Positions 1 through 11,413 of a DNA stretch of 64,000 nucleotides are shown here, in pieces. The first letter of the stretch is position 1, and each line of letters starts with the position of its first letter. The notes beneath the pieces were generated by a model, which was not told the origin of the DNA, did no database searches, and saw nothing but the letters and a program-made list of their open reading frames with translations. The stretch comes from Corynebacterium tuberculostearicum. Its GTDB lineage: Bacteria; Actinomycetota; Actinomycetes; Mycobacteriales; Mycobacteriaceae. The DNA lies in the NCBI RefSeq assembly GCF_030506365.1, contig NZ_CP073092.1, positions 2,170,001-2,234,000 of the forward strand, written 5' to 3'. The translations under genes were made by a program, and so were the position numbers.

Positions 1-416
1 ACGTGCGCAAGGCCTACAACAGCCTCAACCATCTTTGGCGGTCCGAGATGCTGTTTGTCTACCTCAACCCGCCAGCAGGAGTCCTTGCGCCCGAGCGGAT
101 CAAATCCACCACCAACAGCTTAGAAGGCGGCATCAACGCCCAGCTCAAACTGCTCGCCAGAACCCACCGCGGCAGATCAGGCGAACGACAACGCCGCATG
201 CTGGATTGGTGGCTCTACTTAAAAACGGAACTGCCTGACGATCCAGTACGAATCGCCAGGCAGTCCGACTGGGGCCAGGGCCAACTCGCCAAAGTATCCA
301 CCCTGACCCAAACCGAGAACCAAGCCGACCACGAAACAGGACGCCCGGCCCTCTACGACAACGCTATCGACACCGACTACACCCACTCAATCGGCATTCA
401 AAAAGGCCAAATCTAA
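1..416 (+). CDS. IS1249-like transposase, C-terminal part (truncated by window edge)
   Basis: The reading frame is open from the first base, so the gene begins before the window; about 137 C-terminal residues are visible. The segment with TTNSLEGGINAQLK, then HRGRSGERQRRMLDWWLYLKTE, is what I know from the C-terminal end of IS1249/IS256-type DDE transposases, where the last acidic catalytic residue lies in the NSLE motif. The tail after the WWLYL motif is lysine-poor and not diagnostic. I cannot tell whether the full transposase is intact. Confidence 0.7.
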   Translation, partial: VRKAYNSLNHLWRSEMLFVYLNPPAGVLAPERIKSTTNSLEGGINAQLKLLARTHRGRSGERQRRMLDWWLYLKTELPDDPVRIARQSDWGQGQLAKVSTLTQTENQADHETGRPALYDNAIDTDYTHSIGIQKGQI

Positions 417-463
417 CCCCCGCGACACGCCGAGCCAGACACACATTTTGACCCTTAACCCTA
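1..463 (+). mobile_element. Right-hand end of an IS1249-like insertion sequence
   Basis: The element includes the transposase tail and about 45 bases after its stop. The stretch around 435-461 (CCAGACACACATTTTGACCC then TTAACC) looks like an IS terminus, but the left terminus lies outside the window, so the inverted repeat cannot be confirmed. The exact right end is therefore an estimate. Confidence 0.4.
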
Positions 464-510
464 CTCGGTATACGGCCCTCCGCCTGGGCTTATGGATCAA
501 GCAATAAATA

Positions 511-536
511 AAGCCCGAGCCTACAGGCTCGGGCTG
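511..536 (-). terminator. Rho-independent terminator of ndk
   Basis: A perfect 10-bp stem (AGCCCGAGCC / GGCTCGGGCT, loop TACA) lies 26 bases after the ndk stop. Read on the minus strand it is followed by TTTATTTATT. Confidence 0.85.
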
Positions 537-561
537 AACGATGCGCTAAGTGCGCAAAAGT

Positions 562-972
562 TTAGAGGTTCGGGAACCAGATAGCGATCTCGCGCTCAGC
601 GGACTCTGGGGAGTCAGAGCCGTGGACGATGTTCTCGCCAACGGTCAGAGCGAAGTCGCCGCGGATGGTGCCCGGGGTGGCCTTGGAGACTGGGTCGGTG
701 CCACCGGCCAGCTGACGCCATGCCTCGATGGCGCGCTCGCCCTCAACAACACCAGCGATAAGCGGTGCGGAGGTGATGAACTCTACGAGGTCACCGAAGA
801 ATGGCTTATCCTTGTGCTCCTCGTAGTGCTTCTCCGCGGTCTCGCGGTCAGCAACGCGCAGGTCGAGCTCGGCCAGCTTCAGGCCCTTGCGCTCGATGCG
901 GGAAATGATTTCGCCTACGTGGCCGTTCTTTACGCCGTCCGGCTTGATGAGAATCAGTGTACGTTCAGTCAT
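562..972 (-). CDS. ndk: Nucleoside diphosphate kinase
   Basis: Transfers the gamma phosphate from ATP to NDPs through a phosphohistidine, balancing cytosolic nucleotide pools. The 136-residue product has the expected family length. The active-site motif NIVHGSDS places the catalytic histidine at about residue 117, and the N-terminal [10 protein letters not shown] is typical. I chose ATG at 972 rather than the GTG at 981 because TACAGT lies 7 nt upstream, a leaderless arrangement seen repeatedly in this window. It ends a minus-strand series (valS, folC, DUF4233, small membrane protein, ndk) that is common in Corynebacterium. Confidence 0.97.
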   Translation of the reverse strand: MTERTLILIKPDGVKNGHVGEIISRIERKGLKLAELDLRVADRETAEKHYEEHKDKPFFGDLVEFITSAPLIAGVVEGERAIEAWRQLAGGTDPVSKATPGTIRGDFALTVGENIVHGSDSPESAEREIAIWFPNL

Positions 973-1048
973 GCCCCACACTGTACCGAAACCGCACGCA
1001 TGCGTCGCGCTGGGGTATTCCTTTGGGGTAAACGTGTGGAGTCCAAGG

Positions 1049-1360
1049 CTATGCGAGCTGTTTAACTATCTCTTCGGCGCGCTCCTGCGAGGTGCCCCGA
1101 AACCATAGCCGTACCTGGCCTACTGCGGCGCCAAACTGTCCATTGCCCAACAGTCGTTGCAGTTCCGCGCGCTGCTCCTTATCCAAATCCTCGAAGGTGG
1201 CTTCTTTGGCCGGCTCGAAGTTGCTCCGCAGCGCCAAAACCAGAAAAACGCCGCCAATGATGAGGGCGACTAGCGGTAGCCACGGCGTTCCCGTAGCGGC
1301 GCGGGCTACCACCGCAGCGATGCAGGCGAGTGCGGCAAGGACGAGATAGAGATTGCGCAT
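1049..1360 (-). CDS. Small two-helix membrane protein of unknown function
   Basis: The 103-residue product has two hydrophobic segments (about residues 4-22 and 27-44) followed by a charged cytoplasmic-looking domain with a predicted helical [15 protein letters not shown] stretch. I do not recognise a named family. It lies between the DUF4233 gene and ndk and probably has its own promoter: TAGACT sits 7 nt before the ATG with no ribosome-binding site, suggesting leaderless translation. Confidence 0.75.
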   Translation of the reverse strand: MRNLYLVLAALACIAAVVARAATGTPWLPLVALIIGGVFLVLALRSNFEPAKEATFEDLDKEQRAELQRLLGNGQFGAAVGQVRLWFRGTSQERAEEIVKQLA

Positions 1361-1406
1361 GGGCGCTAGTCTATCGCGTCTGCCCCACCCGCCGAAGGTA
1401 TCGAGC

Positions 1407-1919
1407 CTATTTCTCGTTGAGGTGCTGCGTGGTGAGGTAACCGCGCTTCATGCGGGCGATGAGGTTGCTGCGCAGGTAGACGGCCAGCAGCCACTCCATG
1501 CCAAAGATGATGAAGATGGCGGCCACAGCCCAGTGGACCATAAAGCCCACAATGACGCACAAAAGCTGTGCCCACACAATGACGGACAGCGCCCACTTCT
1601 TATTCATGAACGCGATCATCACGAGGTGGAATACCACTGCGGCGATGACAAAGCCGTAGTTGAAGGGGGTCCACAAGGTGCCATCATAGAGCTTGTACAG
1701 CATCGGCAGTGCGAAGGATAGGGCGAGCGCCTCCATGGTCAGGGAGCTGGCAATGACCATCCCGTTAAAGCTTTTGAGTGGGTCCTTGACTGGGGCTTGG
1801 CCCATGCCAAGCGGGCCGATCTCGCTTTCCGGGATCTGTTCTTCGCGGCCACGGGCGCGGTTGCGGCGGGGCGGGCGAGGCTGGTGCTCTCCGCGCGGGT
1901 GGTGATTATCGCGGCTCAT
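1407..1919 (-). CDS. DUF4233-type membrane protein
   Basis: The 170-residue protein has a basic, proline-rich N-terminus (about 1-45) and then four hydrophobic helices (about 53-73, 84-104, 109-127, 131-148). Position directly after folC and before ndk is the usual setting of the actinobacterial DUF4233 family. Its ATG overlaps the folC stop by 4 bases, so the two are translationally coupled. Function is unknown; a link to folate metabolism rests only on gene order. Confidence 0.8.
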   Translation of the reverse strand: MSRDNHHPRGEHQPRPPRRNRARGREEQIPESEIGPLGMGQAPVKDPLKSFNGMVIASSLTMEALALSFALPMLYKLYDGTLWTPFNYGFVIAAVVFHLVMIAFMNKKWALSVIVWAQLLCVIVGFMVHWAVAAIFIIFGMEWLLAVYLRSNLIARMKRGYLTTQHLNEK

Positions 1920-3451
1920 GCGGGTTCCTTTCCAAACATCGCGCGGGCATCACCAGCGGTGACGACCGAGCCGGTAATGATGATGCCGGAGCCGGACTGG
2001 ACCTCGGCGTCCTCGGCAAGCTCCACGGCCTGGGCATAGGCGCCCGGCAGGTTATCGGCTACGTACACTCGCTCTTCGCCAAAGATATCGCGGGCGGTCT
2101 CTGCCAAGTCGTAGGCATCCAGCGCGCGCGACGAGGAGTTTTGGGTGATGACTACCTCGGTGAGGTACGGCTCAAGTGCGGTGAGGATGCCGGTGGCGTC
2201 CTTATCCGCGAAAATGGAGAGCACACCGATGAGGCGGGCGAAGTCGAAATCGCGGTCCAGCGCAGCACCTAGTGCCTTGGCACCATGTGGATTATGGGCG
2301 GCGTCAATAAATGTCGTCGGCGAAGTGCGCACGCGTTCCAGGCGGCCAGGTGAAATCACTTGGGCAAAACCATTGCGCACGGTCGCAACATCCAGAGGGT
2401 GGCCGGCCGAGGCGCCGAAGAATGCCTCCACCGCAGCAAGAGCCACGGCGGAATTTTTGGCCTGGTGCTCGCCATGCAGGGGCAAGAAAATGTCCTCGTA
2501 CAGGCCGCCGAGCCCCTGGATATTAACCTGCTGGCCGCCGACGGCGATGCGGGACTCGAGGGCAGCGAATTCAGAACCGGAGCGGGCGACGCCCGCCTCC
2601 ACGTCCACGGCCTGTTGCAGGATAACCCGCATTGCTTCCGGATCCTGCTCGGCGATGACCACGATGTTTTCATTCGGGGTCAGCGGATCATCGGCATCCT
2701 CGCGCGGCTTGATAATGCCGGCCTTTTCACCGGCAATCTCTGCGAGGGTATCGCCCAAGTAGTCCGTGTGGTCCAAGCCCACCGGGGTGATTACGGAGAC
2801 ATCCGCATTGACCACGTTGGTGGCATCCCACCGGCCGCCGAGGCCGACTTCAACAACGGCGACGTCCACGGGGGCGTCGGCAAACGCGGCATAGGACAAG
2901 CCGACGAGGACCTCGAACTTGGACATGGGAACGTCCGACTGGGCATCGACCATCTCCACAAAAGGCTTAATCTCGTGCCAGATGCGCACATACTCGCGCG
3001 GGTGGATGGGCTGGCCATCAATACCGATGCGCTCGGTAACGCGTTGCAGGTGCGGGCTGGTGACAAGGCCGACGCGGCGGTGGAAGGCGCGCAGGAGCGA
3101 ATCCACCATGCGCGCGGTAGAGGACTTGCCGTTGGTGCCGGCAAGGTGGATGACGTCGAAGGAACGCTCGGGGTGGCCGAGCAGATCCATGAGCATCTCA
3201 ATGCGATCGAGGGAAGGCTCAATCTTGGTCTCCGGCCAGCGCTCGTTGAGCTCGTCTTCTACCTCCGCGAGGGCGCGCAGCTCCTCGGCCGACACCTCTT
3301 GTGGTGCGGCCTCGTTGTACTCGTCCTCGCTGCCCATGCCCAAGTTGAGAGTCAGGCCGGACTCGGTGATTTCCACCGGGCCACCATCGGTGCCTTCTTT
3401 GAGGGCATCGACGATTTCGAAGTCCTCAGTCTCCTTGTCCTTGTCCGCCAC
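1916..3451 (-). CDS. folC: Bifunctional folylpolyglutamate / dihydrofolate synthase
   Basis: Adds L-glutamate to dihydropteroate and to reduced folates with ATP, in the cytosol. The ATP-binding loop AGTNGKSST lies at residues 104-112 and the ligase motif VGLGGRWDATN follows. The Mur-ligase-like C-terminal domain carries the ISPGRLE and DAAHNPHGA motifs. At 511 residues it is longer than usual because of an acidic N-terminal extension of about 65 residues; a later start cannot be excluded. The GTG start shares one base with the valS stop (TAGTG), indicating coupling. Confidence 0.95.
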   Translation of the reverse strand: MADKDKETEDFEIVDALKEGTDGGPVEITESGLTLNLGMGSEDEYNEAAPQEVSAEELRALAEVEDELNERWPETKIEPSLDRIEMLMDLLGHPERSFDVIHLAGTNGKSSTARMVDSLLRAFHRRVGLVTSPHLQRVTERIGIDGQPIHPREYVRIWHEIKPFVEMVDAQSDVPMSKFEVLVGLSYAAFADAPVDVAVVEVGLGGRWDATNVVNADVSVITPVGLDHTDYLGDTLAEIAGEKAGIIKPREDADDPLTPNENIVVIAEQDPEAMRVILQQAVDVEAGVARSGSEFAALESRIAVGGQQVNIQGLGGLYEDIFLPLHGEHQAKNSAVALAAVEAFFGASAGHPLDVATVRNGFAQVISPGRLERVRTSPTTFIDAAHNPHGAKALGAALDRDFDFARLIGVLSIFADKDATGILTALEPYLTEVVITQNSSSRALDAYDLAETARDIFGEERVYVADNLPGAYAQAVELAEDAEVQSGSGIIITGSVVTAGDARAMFGKEPA

Positions 3452-6171
3452 TATTTCAGGCCCTCCAAACGGCTGGTGATGCGCTCGACCTCTTCGCGGG
3501 CGACCTGCTGGCGCTCCTTGATCTTATTGACCACTTCTTCCGGTGCCTTGGACAAGAAGTTCTCGTTGCCCAGCTTCTTGCCGGTCTGCTCCAGTTCCTT
3601 ATTCGCCTTGGCCAGGTCCTTTTCCAGGCGCTTGCGCTCGGCTTCTACGTCCACCGCGCCGTGGGTATCCAGGGTGACCTCCACGGTGGCCTGGGAAAGG
3701 CGTACCTCGATGGAGGCGGAAGGATCGAAATCCTCGCCTGGGGCGGTGGTATTGGCCAGGTTGCGCACCAGTTCCTCTTGGCCGGCGAGATCCGCTGCGG
3801 CGAAGTCGAGGCGGCCCGGTACCTTCTGGGAAGGCTTTACGCCCTGGTCGGAGCGGAAGCGGCGCAGCTCGGTGATGAGCTTATCGGCGTCCTCGATGCG
3901 GCGGGCGGCCACCTCATCCTTGGTAGCGCCACCATTGGTATCGGCAACGGTTGGCCACGGTGCAACGACGATGGACTCGCCGCCGGTCAGCGCCTTCCAT
4001 AGCACCTCGGTGACAAATGGCATGGTCGGGTGCAGCAGGCGCAGGACGACGTCGAGCACGCGGCCCAACACAATCTGGGTATTGCGGCCCTGCTCGCTTA
4101 CGCCATCGCGCGGGATCTGGGTCTTGGCAATCTCCAAGTACCAGTCACATAGCTCGTCCCAGGTGAAGTGGTAGAGCAGCTCGTTGGCCTTAGCAAACTG
4201 GTAGTCATCCAGGTAGTCATCCACCTTGGCGCGGACCTCTTCGGCGCGGTCAAGGATCCACCGGTCGGCGTCGCTAAGCTCAGCGCGGTTCGGCAGCGTG
4301 GCCACTCCAGCGCCGTTCATGAGCGCGAACTTGGTGGCGTTAAAGAGCTTGGTGGCAAAGTTGCGGGCCGCCGCGGCGGCATCGGAGCCCAGCGGCAGAT
4401 CCACGCCGGGGTTGGCGCCGCGGGCGAGGGTAAAGCGCAGGGCATCCGCACCGTAATCGCGCACCCAATCCATCGGGTCAATGCCGTTGCCCAAGGACTT
4501 GGACATCTTGCGGCCCTGCTCATCGCGGACCAGGCCGTGCAGGTACAGGTCCTTGAACGGAACCTGCGGGCGGCCATCGGTGCCCTCGCCCAACAGCTCC
4601 GGGGTGTGGGTGCCGGCAAAGGTGCCGAACATCATCATGCGGGCCACCCAGAAGAACAAGATGTCGTAGGCGGTGACCAGCACGTTGGTGGGATAGAACT
4701 TCTCCAGATCCGGGGTCTTTTCTGGCCAGCCCAGGGTGGAAAATGGCCACAGCGCGGAGGAGAACCAGGTATCCAGCACGTCCGGATCCTGCTCGTATCC
4801 TGCCGGCGGCTCCTCATCTGGGCCGACACAGACGATGTCTCGCTGGCCGTCCTCGCCTTCTGGCCCGTACCAGATAGGAATGCGGTGACCCCACCACAGC
4901 TGGCGGGAGATGCACCAATCGTGCATATCATCGACCCATTCGAAGTAGCGCGGCTCGAGCGACTGCGGGTGCAGGGTGGTATCGCCCTCGCGCACGGCAT
5001 CGCCAGAGGCCTTGGCCATCTTGGCCACGTCCACGAACCACTGCAGGGACAGGCGCGGCTCGATAGGCTCGCCAGAGCGCTCCGAGTGGCCCACGGAGTG
5101 GACGTACGGGCGGATTTCCTTAACAATGCGGCCCTGCTCGCGCAGCGCTTCCCGGATCTCCACGCGGGCTTCCTCGCGGGTCAGGCCGTCGAAGCGGGTG
5201 CCGGTATTGGCAATGTGGCCGGTGGTATCGATGACCGTGGGCATGTCCAGGTTGTGGCGGGTGCCCATTGCGTAGTCATTCGGGTCGTGCGCCGGGGTGA
5301 TCTTCACCGCGCCGGTACCGAATTCCATGTCTACGTAATCATCGGCGATGATCTTGAGCTTCAGGTCATCGCGGAACGGGTGCGGCAGCTCCTTGCCCAC
5401 CAAATCGGCGTAGCGCTCGTCGTCTGGGTGTACGGCAATAGCGACGTCGCCCAGCATGGTTTCCACACGGGTGGTGGCCACGATGAGGTGCGGTTCATCG
5501 TCGTTCAGCGAGCCATAGCGGATGGACACCAGCTCGCCCTCGACGTCCTTGTACACCACCTCGATATCGGAGACGGCGGTCTCTAGCACCGGCGACCAGT
5601 TAACCAGGCGGTTGGCCTGGTAGATCATGCCCTCATCGTAGAGGTTCTTAAAGATGGTCTGGACGGCGCGGGAGAGGCCATCATCCAAGGTGAAGCGCTC
5701 GCGGGACCAGTCCACGGAGTCACCGATGGCGCGCATCTGGTTCTGGATGGTGCCGCCGTACTGCTCCTTCCACTCCCAGACCTTGTCAATGAATTCTTCG
5801 CGCTCATAGTCCCAGCGCTTTTTGCCCTCGGTCTCCTTGAGCTTGGCCTCGACCTTGGTCTGGGTGGCAATGCCGGCGTGATCGGCACCGGGCAGCCACA
5901 GGGTGGCGTAGCCCTGCATGCGCTTGCGGCGGATAATGGAATCAATCAGCGTGTGGTCCAGGGCGTGGCCCATGTGCAGCTGGCCGGTCACATTTGGCGG
6001 CGGCAGCACGATGGAATAAGGCTCGGCCTCCGAATTCGCATCCGGGGTGAAATAGCCCTTTTCTACCCAGCCCTCATAGAGGTCCTTCTCTACGGCCTGC
6101 GGCTCCCACGACTTGGGCAGCGCATCGGCGCGGTTGGTACCAACTAATTGCTCATTATTTTGCTCAGTCAC
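3451..6171 (-). CDS. valS: Valyl-tRNA synthetase
   Basis: Class I synthetase charging tRNA-Val. The HIGH-type motif HMGH is near residue 66 in [14 protein letters not shown], the KMSKS loop ([11 protein letters not shown]) near residue 550, and the CP1 editing domain ([10 protein letters not shown]) lies between them. The C-terminal coiled coil ([16 protein letters not shown]) is present. I prefer the GTG at 6171 because TAGAAT lies exactly 7 nt upstream with no ribosome-binding site; an in-frame GTG at 6192 is possible. The product is 906 residues. folC follows with a one-base overlap. Confidence 0.96.
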   Translation of the reverse strand: MTEQNNEQLVGTNRADALPKSWEPQAVEKDLYEGWVEKGYFTPDANSEAEPYSIVLPPPNVTGQLHMGHALDHTLIDSIIRRKRMQGYATLWLPGADHAGIATQTKVEAKLKETEGKKRWDYEREEFIDKVWEWKEQYGGTIQNQMRAIGDSVDWSRERFTLDDGLSRAVQTIFKNLYDEGMIYQANRLVNWSPVLETAVSDIEVVYKDVEGELVSIRYGSLNDDEPHLIVATTRVETMLGDVAIAVHPDDERYADLVGKELPHPFRDDLKLKIIADDYVDMEFGTGAVKITPAHDPNDYAMGTRHNLDMPTVIDTTGHIANTGTRFDGLTREEARVEIREALREQGRIVKEIRPYVHSVGHSERSGEPIEPRLSLQWFVDVAKMAKASGDAVREGDTTLHPQSLEPRYFEWVDDMHDWCISRQLWWGHRIPIWYGPEGEDGQRDIVCVGPDEEPPAGYEQDPDVLDTWFSSALWPFSTLGWPEKTPDLEKFYPTNVLVTAYDILFFWVARMMMFGTFAGTHTPELLGEGTDGRPQVPFKDLYLHGLVRDEQGRKMSKSLGNGIDPMDWVRDYGADALRFTLARGANPGVDLPLGSDAAAAARNFATKLFNATKFALMNGAGVATLPNRAELSDADRWILDRAEEVRAKVDDYLDDYQFAKANELLYHFTWDELCDWYLEIAKTQIPRDGVSEQGRNTQIVLGRVLDVVLRLLHPTMPFVTEVLWKALTGGESIVVAPWPTVADTNGGATKDEVAARRIEDADKLITELRRFRSDQGVKPSQKVPGRLDFAAADLAGQEELVRNLANTTAPGEDFDPSASIEVRLSQATVEVTLDTHGAVDVEAERKRLEKDLAKANKELEQTGKKLGNENFLSKAPEEVVNKIKERQQVAREEVERITSRLEGLK

Positions 6172-6251
6172 CTGGCCGATTCTACCTTGCACGTCAACCG
6201 GCTCAGCCAGGCAGGGTGCGCACCGAGTATGAGGTGCGCATCGAGCAGGTT

Positions 6252-7536
<1,285 letters not shown>

Positions 7537-8301
7537 ATGAGCACTGAGAATACTGACCCACTGCAGTCTGCAGACCAGGCGGATTCTCCTCACGCTGCCC
7601 ACGCGGAATCCGTCAGCATTGACTCCGTGGTGGACGTTGCGATCAAGCAGTTTTCCCGCTTTGGCTTTACAGAAACCAAACTAGAGACCATCGCCCAAGA
7701 ATCCGGCATGTCCAAGCGCATGATTCACTACCACTTTGGCGATAAGAAGGGCTTGTACCTGCGTGCGCTGAGCACCGCCGCGCAGCGCCTTAATCCGCCT
7801 GAGGATGCCCTGGAAATCGATACCGCAGTTCCGGTCGAAGGCGTGCGCAAGTTGGTGGATTGGCTCTTCCGCGAGCGCGTAGCCAACCCGGAGGCCATCC
7901 GCATGCTGGTATGGGAAAGTAACCAGCAGATTGTGGACCCGGCACAGCAGGCTATTGCCGACGTCGCCGGGGTGGCCCTCCACCTTGACCGCTTGCTGCT
8001 CTTGGGCCAAGACGCCGGCGCCTTCCGCCCGGGCATTTCCGCCAATGACATCTTCACCTTGATTTCCTCGTTGACGGTCTACCGCGTGACCAATCAGGTG
8101 ATGGTGGAAAACATGCTGGGCGTGAACTTCAATACCCAAGAAAATATCGACGGCATTCATAGGCTCACCGTCGATGCTGTGCTGGCGTTTTTGACCGCCA
8201 ATATTCCGGACTCAGGCCACGAGTCCTACCTCACGTCTTCCTCTTTCGATACTAAGGAGGGCGACGAGGCCTCCCCGCAGGATATCTACAACGAGGAGTA
8301 A
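7537..8301 (+). CDS. TetR-family transcriptional regulator
   Basis: A TetR helix-turn-helix spans about residues 30-75 (VVDVAIKQFSRFGFTETKLETIAQESGMSKRMIHYHFGDKKGLY in sequence order, with the recognition helix at SKRMIHYHF). The remainder is a helical ligand/dimer domain with no recognisable ligand specificity. It has an unusual 25-residue N-terminal extension and an acidic 25-residue tail. A TetR gene between mdh and clpX occurs in other corynebacteria. Start chosen from AAGGAC upstream. It converges on clpX with only 10 bases between the stops. Confidence 0.85.
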   Translation: MSTENTDPLQSADQADSPHAAHAESVSIDSVVDVAIKQFSRFGFTETKLETIAQESGMSKRMIHYHFGDKKGLYLRALSTAAQRLNPPEDALEIDTAVPVEGVRKLVDWLFRERVANPEAIRMLVWESNQQIVDPAQQAIADVAGVALHLDRLLLLGQDAGAFRPGISANDIFTLISSLTVYRVTNQVMVENMLGVNFNTQENIDGIHRLTVDAVLAFLTANIPDSGHESYLTSSSFDTKEGDEASPQDIYNEE

Positions 8302-8311
8302 TAGCGCCGGC

Positions 8312-9607
8312 TTAAGCGGATTCCTTTGCCTCATCCTTATAGCTAAACTGCGGCTCCGCTCCCTCGGTCACGCACTCCGGCGTGATGTGCACCGTGGCAA
8401 TATCCTCGCGGTCCGGCAGTTCGTACATGACCGGGACCAAAAGCTCTTCCATGATGGCACGCAGGCCACGCGCACCCGTCTTGCGCTCCAAGGCGAGCTC
8501 CGCGATGGCATCCAATGCCGCAGGCTCGATGTCCAATTCACAGTCATCCATCTCAAAGAGGCGGCTGTACTGCTTAACCAGGGAGTTCTTGGGCTCGGTG
8601 AGCACCTTGACCAAAGATTCACGGTCCAGGTTATCCACCGTGGCCACGACCGGCAGGCGGCCGATGAACTCTGGAATAAGACCGAACTTCACTAGGTCCT
8701 CGGGGCGCACCTGGGAGAAGAGGTCAACCTTTTCGCGCTCGTCCTTGGTATCCAAGTTGGCGCCGAAACCCACGCCCTTCTTGCCCACGCGATCCGCAAT
8801 GACCTGATCCAGGCCCGCGAATGCGCCGGCCACAATGAACAAGATATTGGAGGTATCCAGCTGGATAAACTCCTGATTCGGGTGCTTGCGGCCGCCTTGC
8901 GGCGGGATGGCCGCCACGGTGCCTTCCAGGATCTTCAGCAGCGCCTGCTGCACGCCCTCACCGGACACGTCGCGGGTAATGGACGGGTTCTCCGACTTGC
9001 GGGAAATCTTGTCCACCTCGTCGACGTAGATGATGCCGCGCTGTGCGCGCTCCACGTCAAAGTCCGCGGCCTGCAGCAGCTTCAACAGGATATTTTCCAC
9101 GTCTTCGCCCACATAGCCGGCCTCGGTGAGGCTGGTGGCATCGGCAATGGCAAAGGGGACATCGAGAAGCCGGGCCAAGGTCTGCGCCAGGTAGGTCTTA
9201 CCGGAACCGGTGGGGCCCAACATCAAGATATTGGACTTAGAAATTTCTACTTCATCGCCCTCGGCCTTCTTGCGGCGGGCCTCCAACGCAGCCGACTCTT
9301 CGGCCTTGATGCGCTTGTAGTGGTTATAGACCGCCACAGACAGCACACGCTTGGCCTTGTCTTGGCCAATGACATACTTGTCTAGGAAGGCGGAAATCTG
9401 CGAGGGTCGAGGCAGGCGCACCTCCGCATCGGAGGATTCTTGCGCCTGCTCTTGGCCCAGTTCCTCTTCGATGATCTCATTGCATAGCTCGATGCACTCA
9501 TCGCAGATGTAGACACCGCCGCCGGCGATGAGCTTTTTCACCTGCTTCTGACTCTTGCCACAAAAGGAACACTTGAGCAGGTCAGCGCTTTCTTGCATAC
9601 GTGCCAT
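8312..9607 (-). CDS. clpX: ClpX, ATP-dependent unfoldase of the Clp protease
   Basis: AAA+ unfoldase that feeds substrates to ClpP. The N-terminal zinc domain has four cysteines (C13, C16, C35, C38), the Walker A is GPTGSGKT, the pore loop GYVGED and the Walker [10 protein letters not shown]. Sensor 2 region ([11 protein letters not shown]) is present. Length 431 is typical. Its partners clpP1 and clpP2 lie about 5 kb away rather than adjacent. The ATG has only a weak ribosome-binding site; ATG at 9598 is an alternative. Confidence 0.97.
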   Translation of the reverse strand: MARMQESADLLKCSFCGKSQKQVKKLIAGGGVYICDECIELCNEIIEEELGQEQAQESSDAEVRLPRPSQISAFLDKYVIGQDKAKRVLSVAVYNHYKRIKAEESAALEARRKKAEGDEVEISKSNILMLGPTGSGKTYLAQTLARLLDVPFAIADATSLTEAGYVGEDVENILLKLLQAADFDVERAQRGIIYVDEVDKISRKSENPSITRDVSGEGVQQALLKILEGTVAAIPPQGGRKHPNQEFIQLDTSNILFIVAGAFAGLDQVIADRVGKKGVGFGANLDTKDEREKVDLFSQVRPEDLVKFGLIPEFIGRLPVVATVDNLDRESLVKVLTEPKNSLVKQYSRLFEMDDCELDIEPAALDAIAELALERKTGARGLRAIMEELLVPVMYELPDREDIATVHITPECVTEGAEPQFSYKDEAKESA

Positions 9608-9834
9608 TAAGTTCTTTCACACTCGCTTTTCGTACCGCTATCCACAGTTGGAAGGACGATTCTACCCTTCCGAGCGGCTTCATCTTCATCTGTTTCTACC
9701 TTAGTAAATCAACCCGACAGGCCCTTCATTCATTCCCTCCCGCGTGGCGAATTTCCCAGGCCTTTCCTGCTCTTGCGGCCTAAACTAGAAGGTGAAATCA
9801 CCCTCATCCCACCCCTTTTAGGAACAGGAGCATC

Positions 9835-10602
9835 ATGTTCGATCTCACAGGCCGGGTAGCCGTTGTCACCGGCGGCGCCTCCGGCATTGGCCGCGGCATT
9901 GTCGCCGCACTGCGAGAGGCCGGCGCCACCGTTGTCATCGCCGATATCGACCTAGACCACTCCACCGCTACCGCTAAGGAGTTGGGTGCCAGCGCCATTC
10001 GCGTGGACGTCACCGACCGCACTTCGGTTAAGGACATGTACCGCCAGGTCACTGCCGAGCACGGCGGCTTCGACATTGTGTGCTCCAATGCTGGCGTCTT
10101 TCCCAACTGTCCGCTGGCAGAGATGACCGATGATAAGTGGGAGGCGATGTTTGCCATCAACACCCACGGCACCTTCAAGGTGGTCCAGGAGGCGCTCCCC
10201 TACCTCAAGCAACGCCGCTATGGGCGCATCGTCATCACCACATCTATCACCGGCTCGCACACGGGCTTTCCCGGTTGGGCCCACTACGGCGCTTCCAAGG
10301 CCGCGCAACAAGGCTTTATGCGTTCGGCCGCGCTCGAAGTGGCCCGCGATGGCATCACCATCAACGGCGTCCTCCCAGGCAATATCCTCACCGAGGGCCT
10401 CGAGGCCCAAGGCCAGGAGTACCTCGATCAAATGACGCGCTCGGTACCGCTGCACCGCCTGGGCACCCCACGCGATATTGGCAACGCAGCGGCCTTCCTG
10501 GCTTCGGAAGAGGCAGGCTATATCACCGGCCAAACCCTTATTATCGATGGCGGCCAGCTCCTGCCCGAAACCCCTGAGGCCATCCTGCCGCCGCGCGATT
10601 AG
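9835..10602 (+). CDS. Short-chain dehydrogenase/reductase (FabG-like)
   Basis: Classical SDR of 255 residues. The Rossmann motif TGGASGIGRG lies near residues 12-21, the NAG motif at SNAGVFPN, and the catalytic S-Y-K is in TTSITGS and HYGASKAA. The C-terminal YITGQTLIIDGGQLLPETPE is typical of 3-oxoacyl-ACP reductase-like enzymes. AGGAG precedes the ATG. Substrate unknown; it stands alone. Confidence 0.9.
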   Translation: MFDLTGRVAVVTGGASGIGRGIVAALREAGATVVIADIDLDHSTATAKELGASAIRVDVTDRTSVKDMYRQVTAEHGGFDIVCSNAGVFPNCPLAEMTDDKWEAMFAINTHGTFKVVQEALPYLKQRRYGRIVITTSITGSHTGFPGWAHYGASKAAQQGFMRSAALEVARDGITINGVLPGNILTEGLEAQGQEYLDQMTRSVPLHRLGTPRDIGNAAAFLASEEAGYITGQTLIIDGGQLLPETPEAILPPRD

Positions 10603-10627
10603 CCGCGATTGCCGACGCCCCCGTGTG

Positions 10628-10683
10628 CCCCACGCAGCACAAAGCCCCCTGCTACACAGTGTGCGGCAAGGGGCCTCGTGGGG
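10628..10683. terminator. Hairpin between the convergent SDR and small gene
   Basis: Outer arms CCCCACG / CGTGGGG and inner arms GCCCC-TGC / GCAAGGGGC form a long stem with mismatches. On the plus strand ATTTCATT follows, so termination of the SDR transcript is the best reading; it may also stop the minus-strand gene. Confidence 0.45.
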
Positions 10684-10701
10684 ATTTCATTCAGGTGCTG
10701 C

Positions 10702-10956
10702 TTACTGCAGCCAATCGAAGTCGAGCAGGAAAAGTTCTGCATCGAGCATCTCGTGTTCATCCGGAGCATGACCGGTGACGGTTTCTAGTGCCTCTGCTAC
10801 GTCCTTGGTAGTAGCAGGGGTCTTATCAGCGTCAAGCAGGGTTTCTGCCACCAAAGCGCGAACCGGAGCTTCTGAAACGGTGTCCAGGCCGGTTCCAGTG
10901 GTGGAGCCCTTGAACGCATCAGCGATGCCGTCCATCAAAGTACGCATCTTGTTCAT
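10702..10956 (-). CDS. Small unknown protein (84 residues)
   Basis: An acidic, soluble product with no recognised domain; composition is helix-favouring and the C-terminus (DAELFLLDFDWLQ) is aromatic. The ribosome-binding site GGAGGTG lies 7 bases before the ATG, which supports real translation. It is downstream of the pitA operon, separated by a large nested inverted repeat, so it may be read from its own promoter. Confidence 0.65.
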   Translation of the reverse strand: MNKMRTLMDGIADAFKGSTTGTGLDTVSEAPVRALVAETLLDADKTPATTKDVAEALETVTGHAPDEHEMLDAELFLLDFDWLQ

Positions 10957-11005
10957 TTCTCACACCTCCATGTGGCTTTCTCTCTGTTTGATAGAGAAGA
11001 ATATA

Positions 11006-11081
11006 CGCGGCACACTTCCACTAAGCAACCCCTAGGTCGCTTAAAGTTAACCTTTTGTTAACTTTGGAAAAGTGTGCCGCG
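11006..11081. repeat. Nested inverted repeats between pitA operon and the 84-residue gene
   Basis: Outer arms CGCGGCACACTT (11006-11017) and AAGTGTGCCGCG (11070-11081) are a perfect 12-bp inverted repeat. Inside lies a second perfect 9-bp repeat, AAAGTTAAC (11043-11051) and GTTAACTTT (11057-11065), loop CTTTT. The pair could form a branched RNA or a terminator for the pitA operon. Confidence 0.7.
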
Positions 11082-11119
11082 CATCACACGGAAGGTTTGC
11101 CCTCGGGCAAGAGGATTCT

Positions 11120-11410
11120 TTATAGGTCACCGAACGGCGTAAAGCCGAAGTAGTGGTCCAGCGTATCGCGAGCAATCCACATGATGGCCACGAGAATGAC
11201 TACGGCCAACACCGCATAAACGGTCCAGCCCAGTACCTTCATCTGCGTACTTGCCGGAGTATCGCCCACGACAACGCCGTTGTCGTCACGAATTGGGTCA
11301 CCGGTCATGCACCGCATGCCCAGAGAGAACAGGAGCGGAATGCCAGCGCCGAAAACCAGCGCCAAGCCTGCAACGTGAATGAGGGACTGGAAGATTTCTG
11401 CAGCAGTCAT
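11120..11410 (-). CDS. Small membrane protein linked to pitA
   Basis: The 96-residue protein has two hydrophobic helices (about 10-32 and 60-82) separated by a charged loop with DDNGVVVGDTP. No named family is recognised. It starts 3 bases after the pitA stop, so the two are one transcript. An accessory role in phosphate transport is inferred only from this position. Confidence 0.75.
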   Translation of the reverse strand: MTAAEIFQSLIHVAGLALVFGAGIPLLFSLGMRCMTGDPIRDDNGVVVGDTPASTQMKVLGWTVYAVLAVVILVAIMWIARDTLDHYFGFTPFGDL

Positions 11411-11413
11411 GGT

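Noticed and set aside
2360..4174. A 604-codon open frame on the plus strand
   Set aside because: It lies opposite folC and valS, both of which have full motifs; its translation shows no family features and comes from GC-rich antisense.
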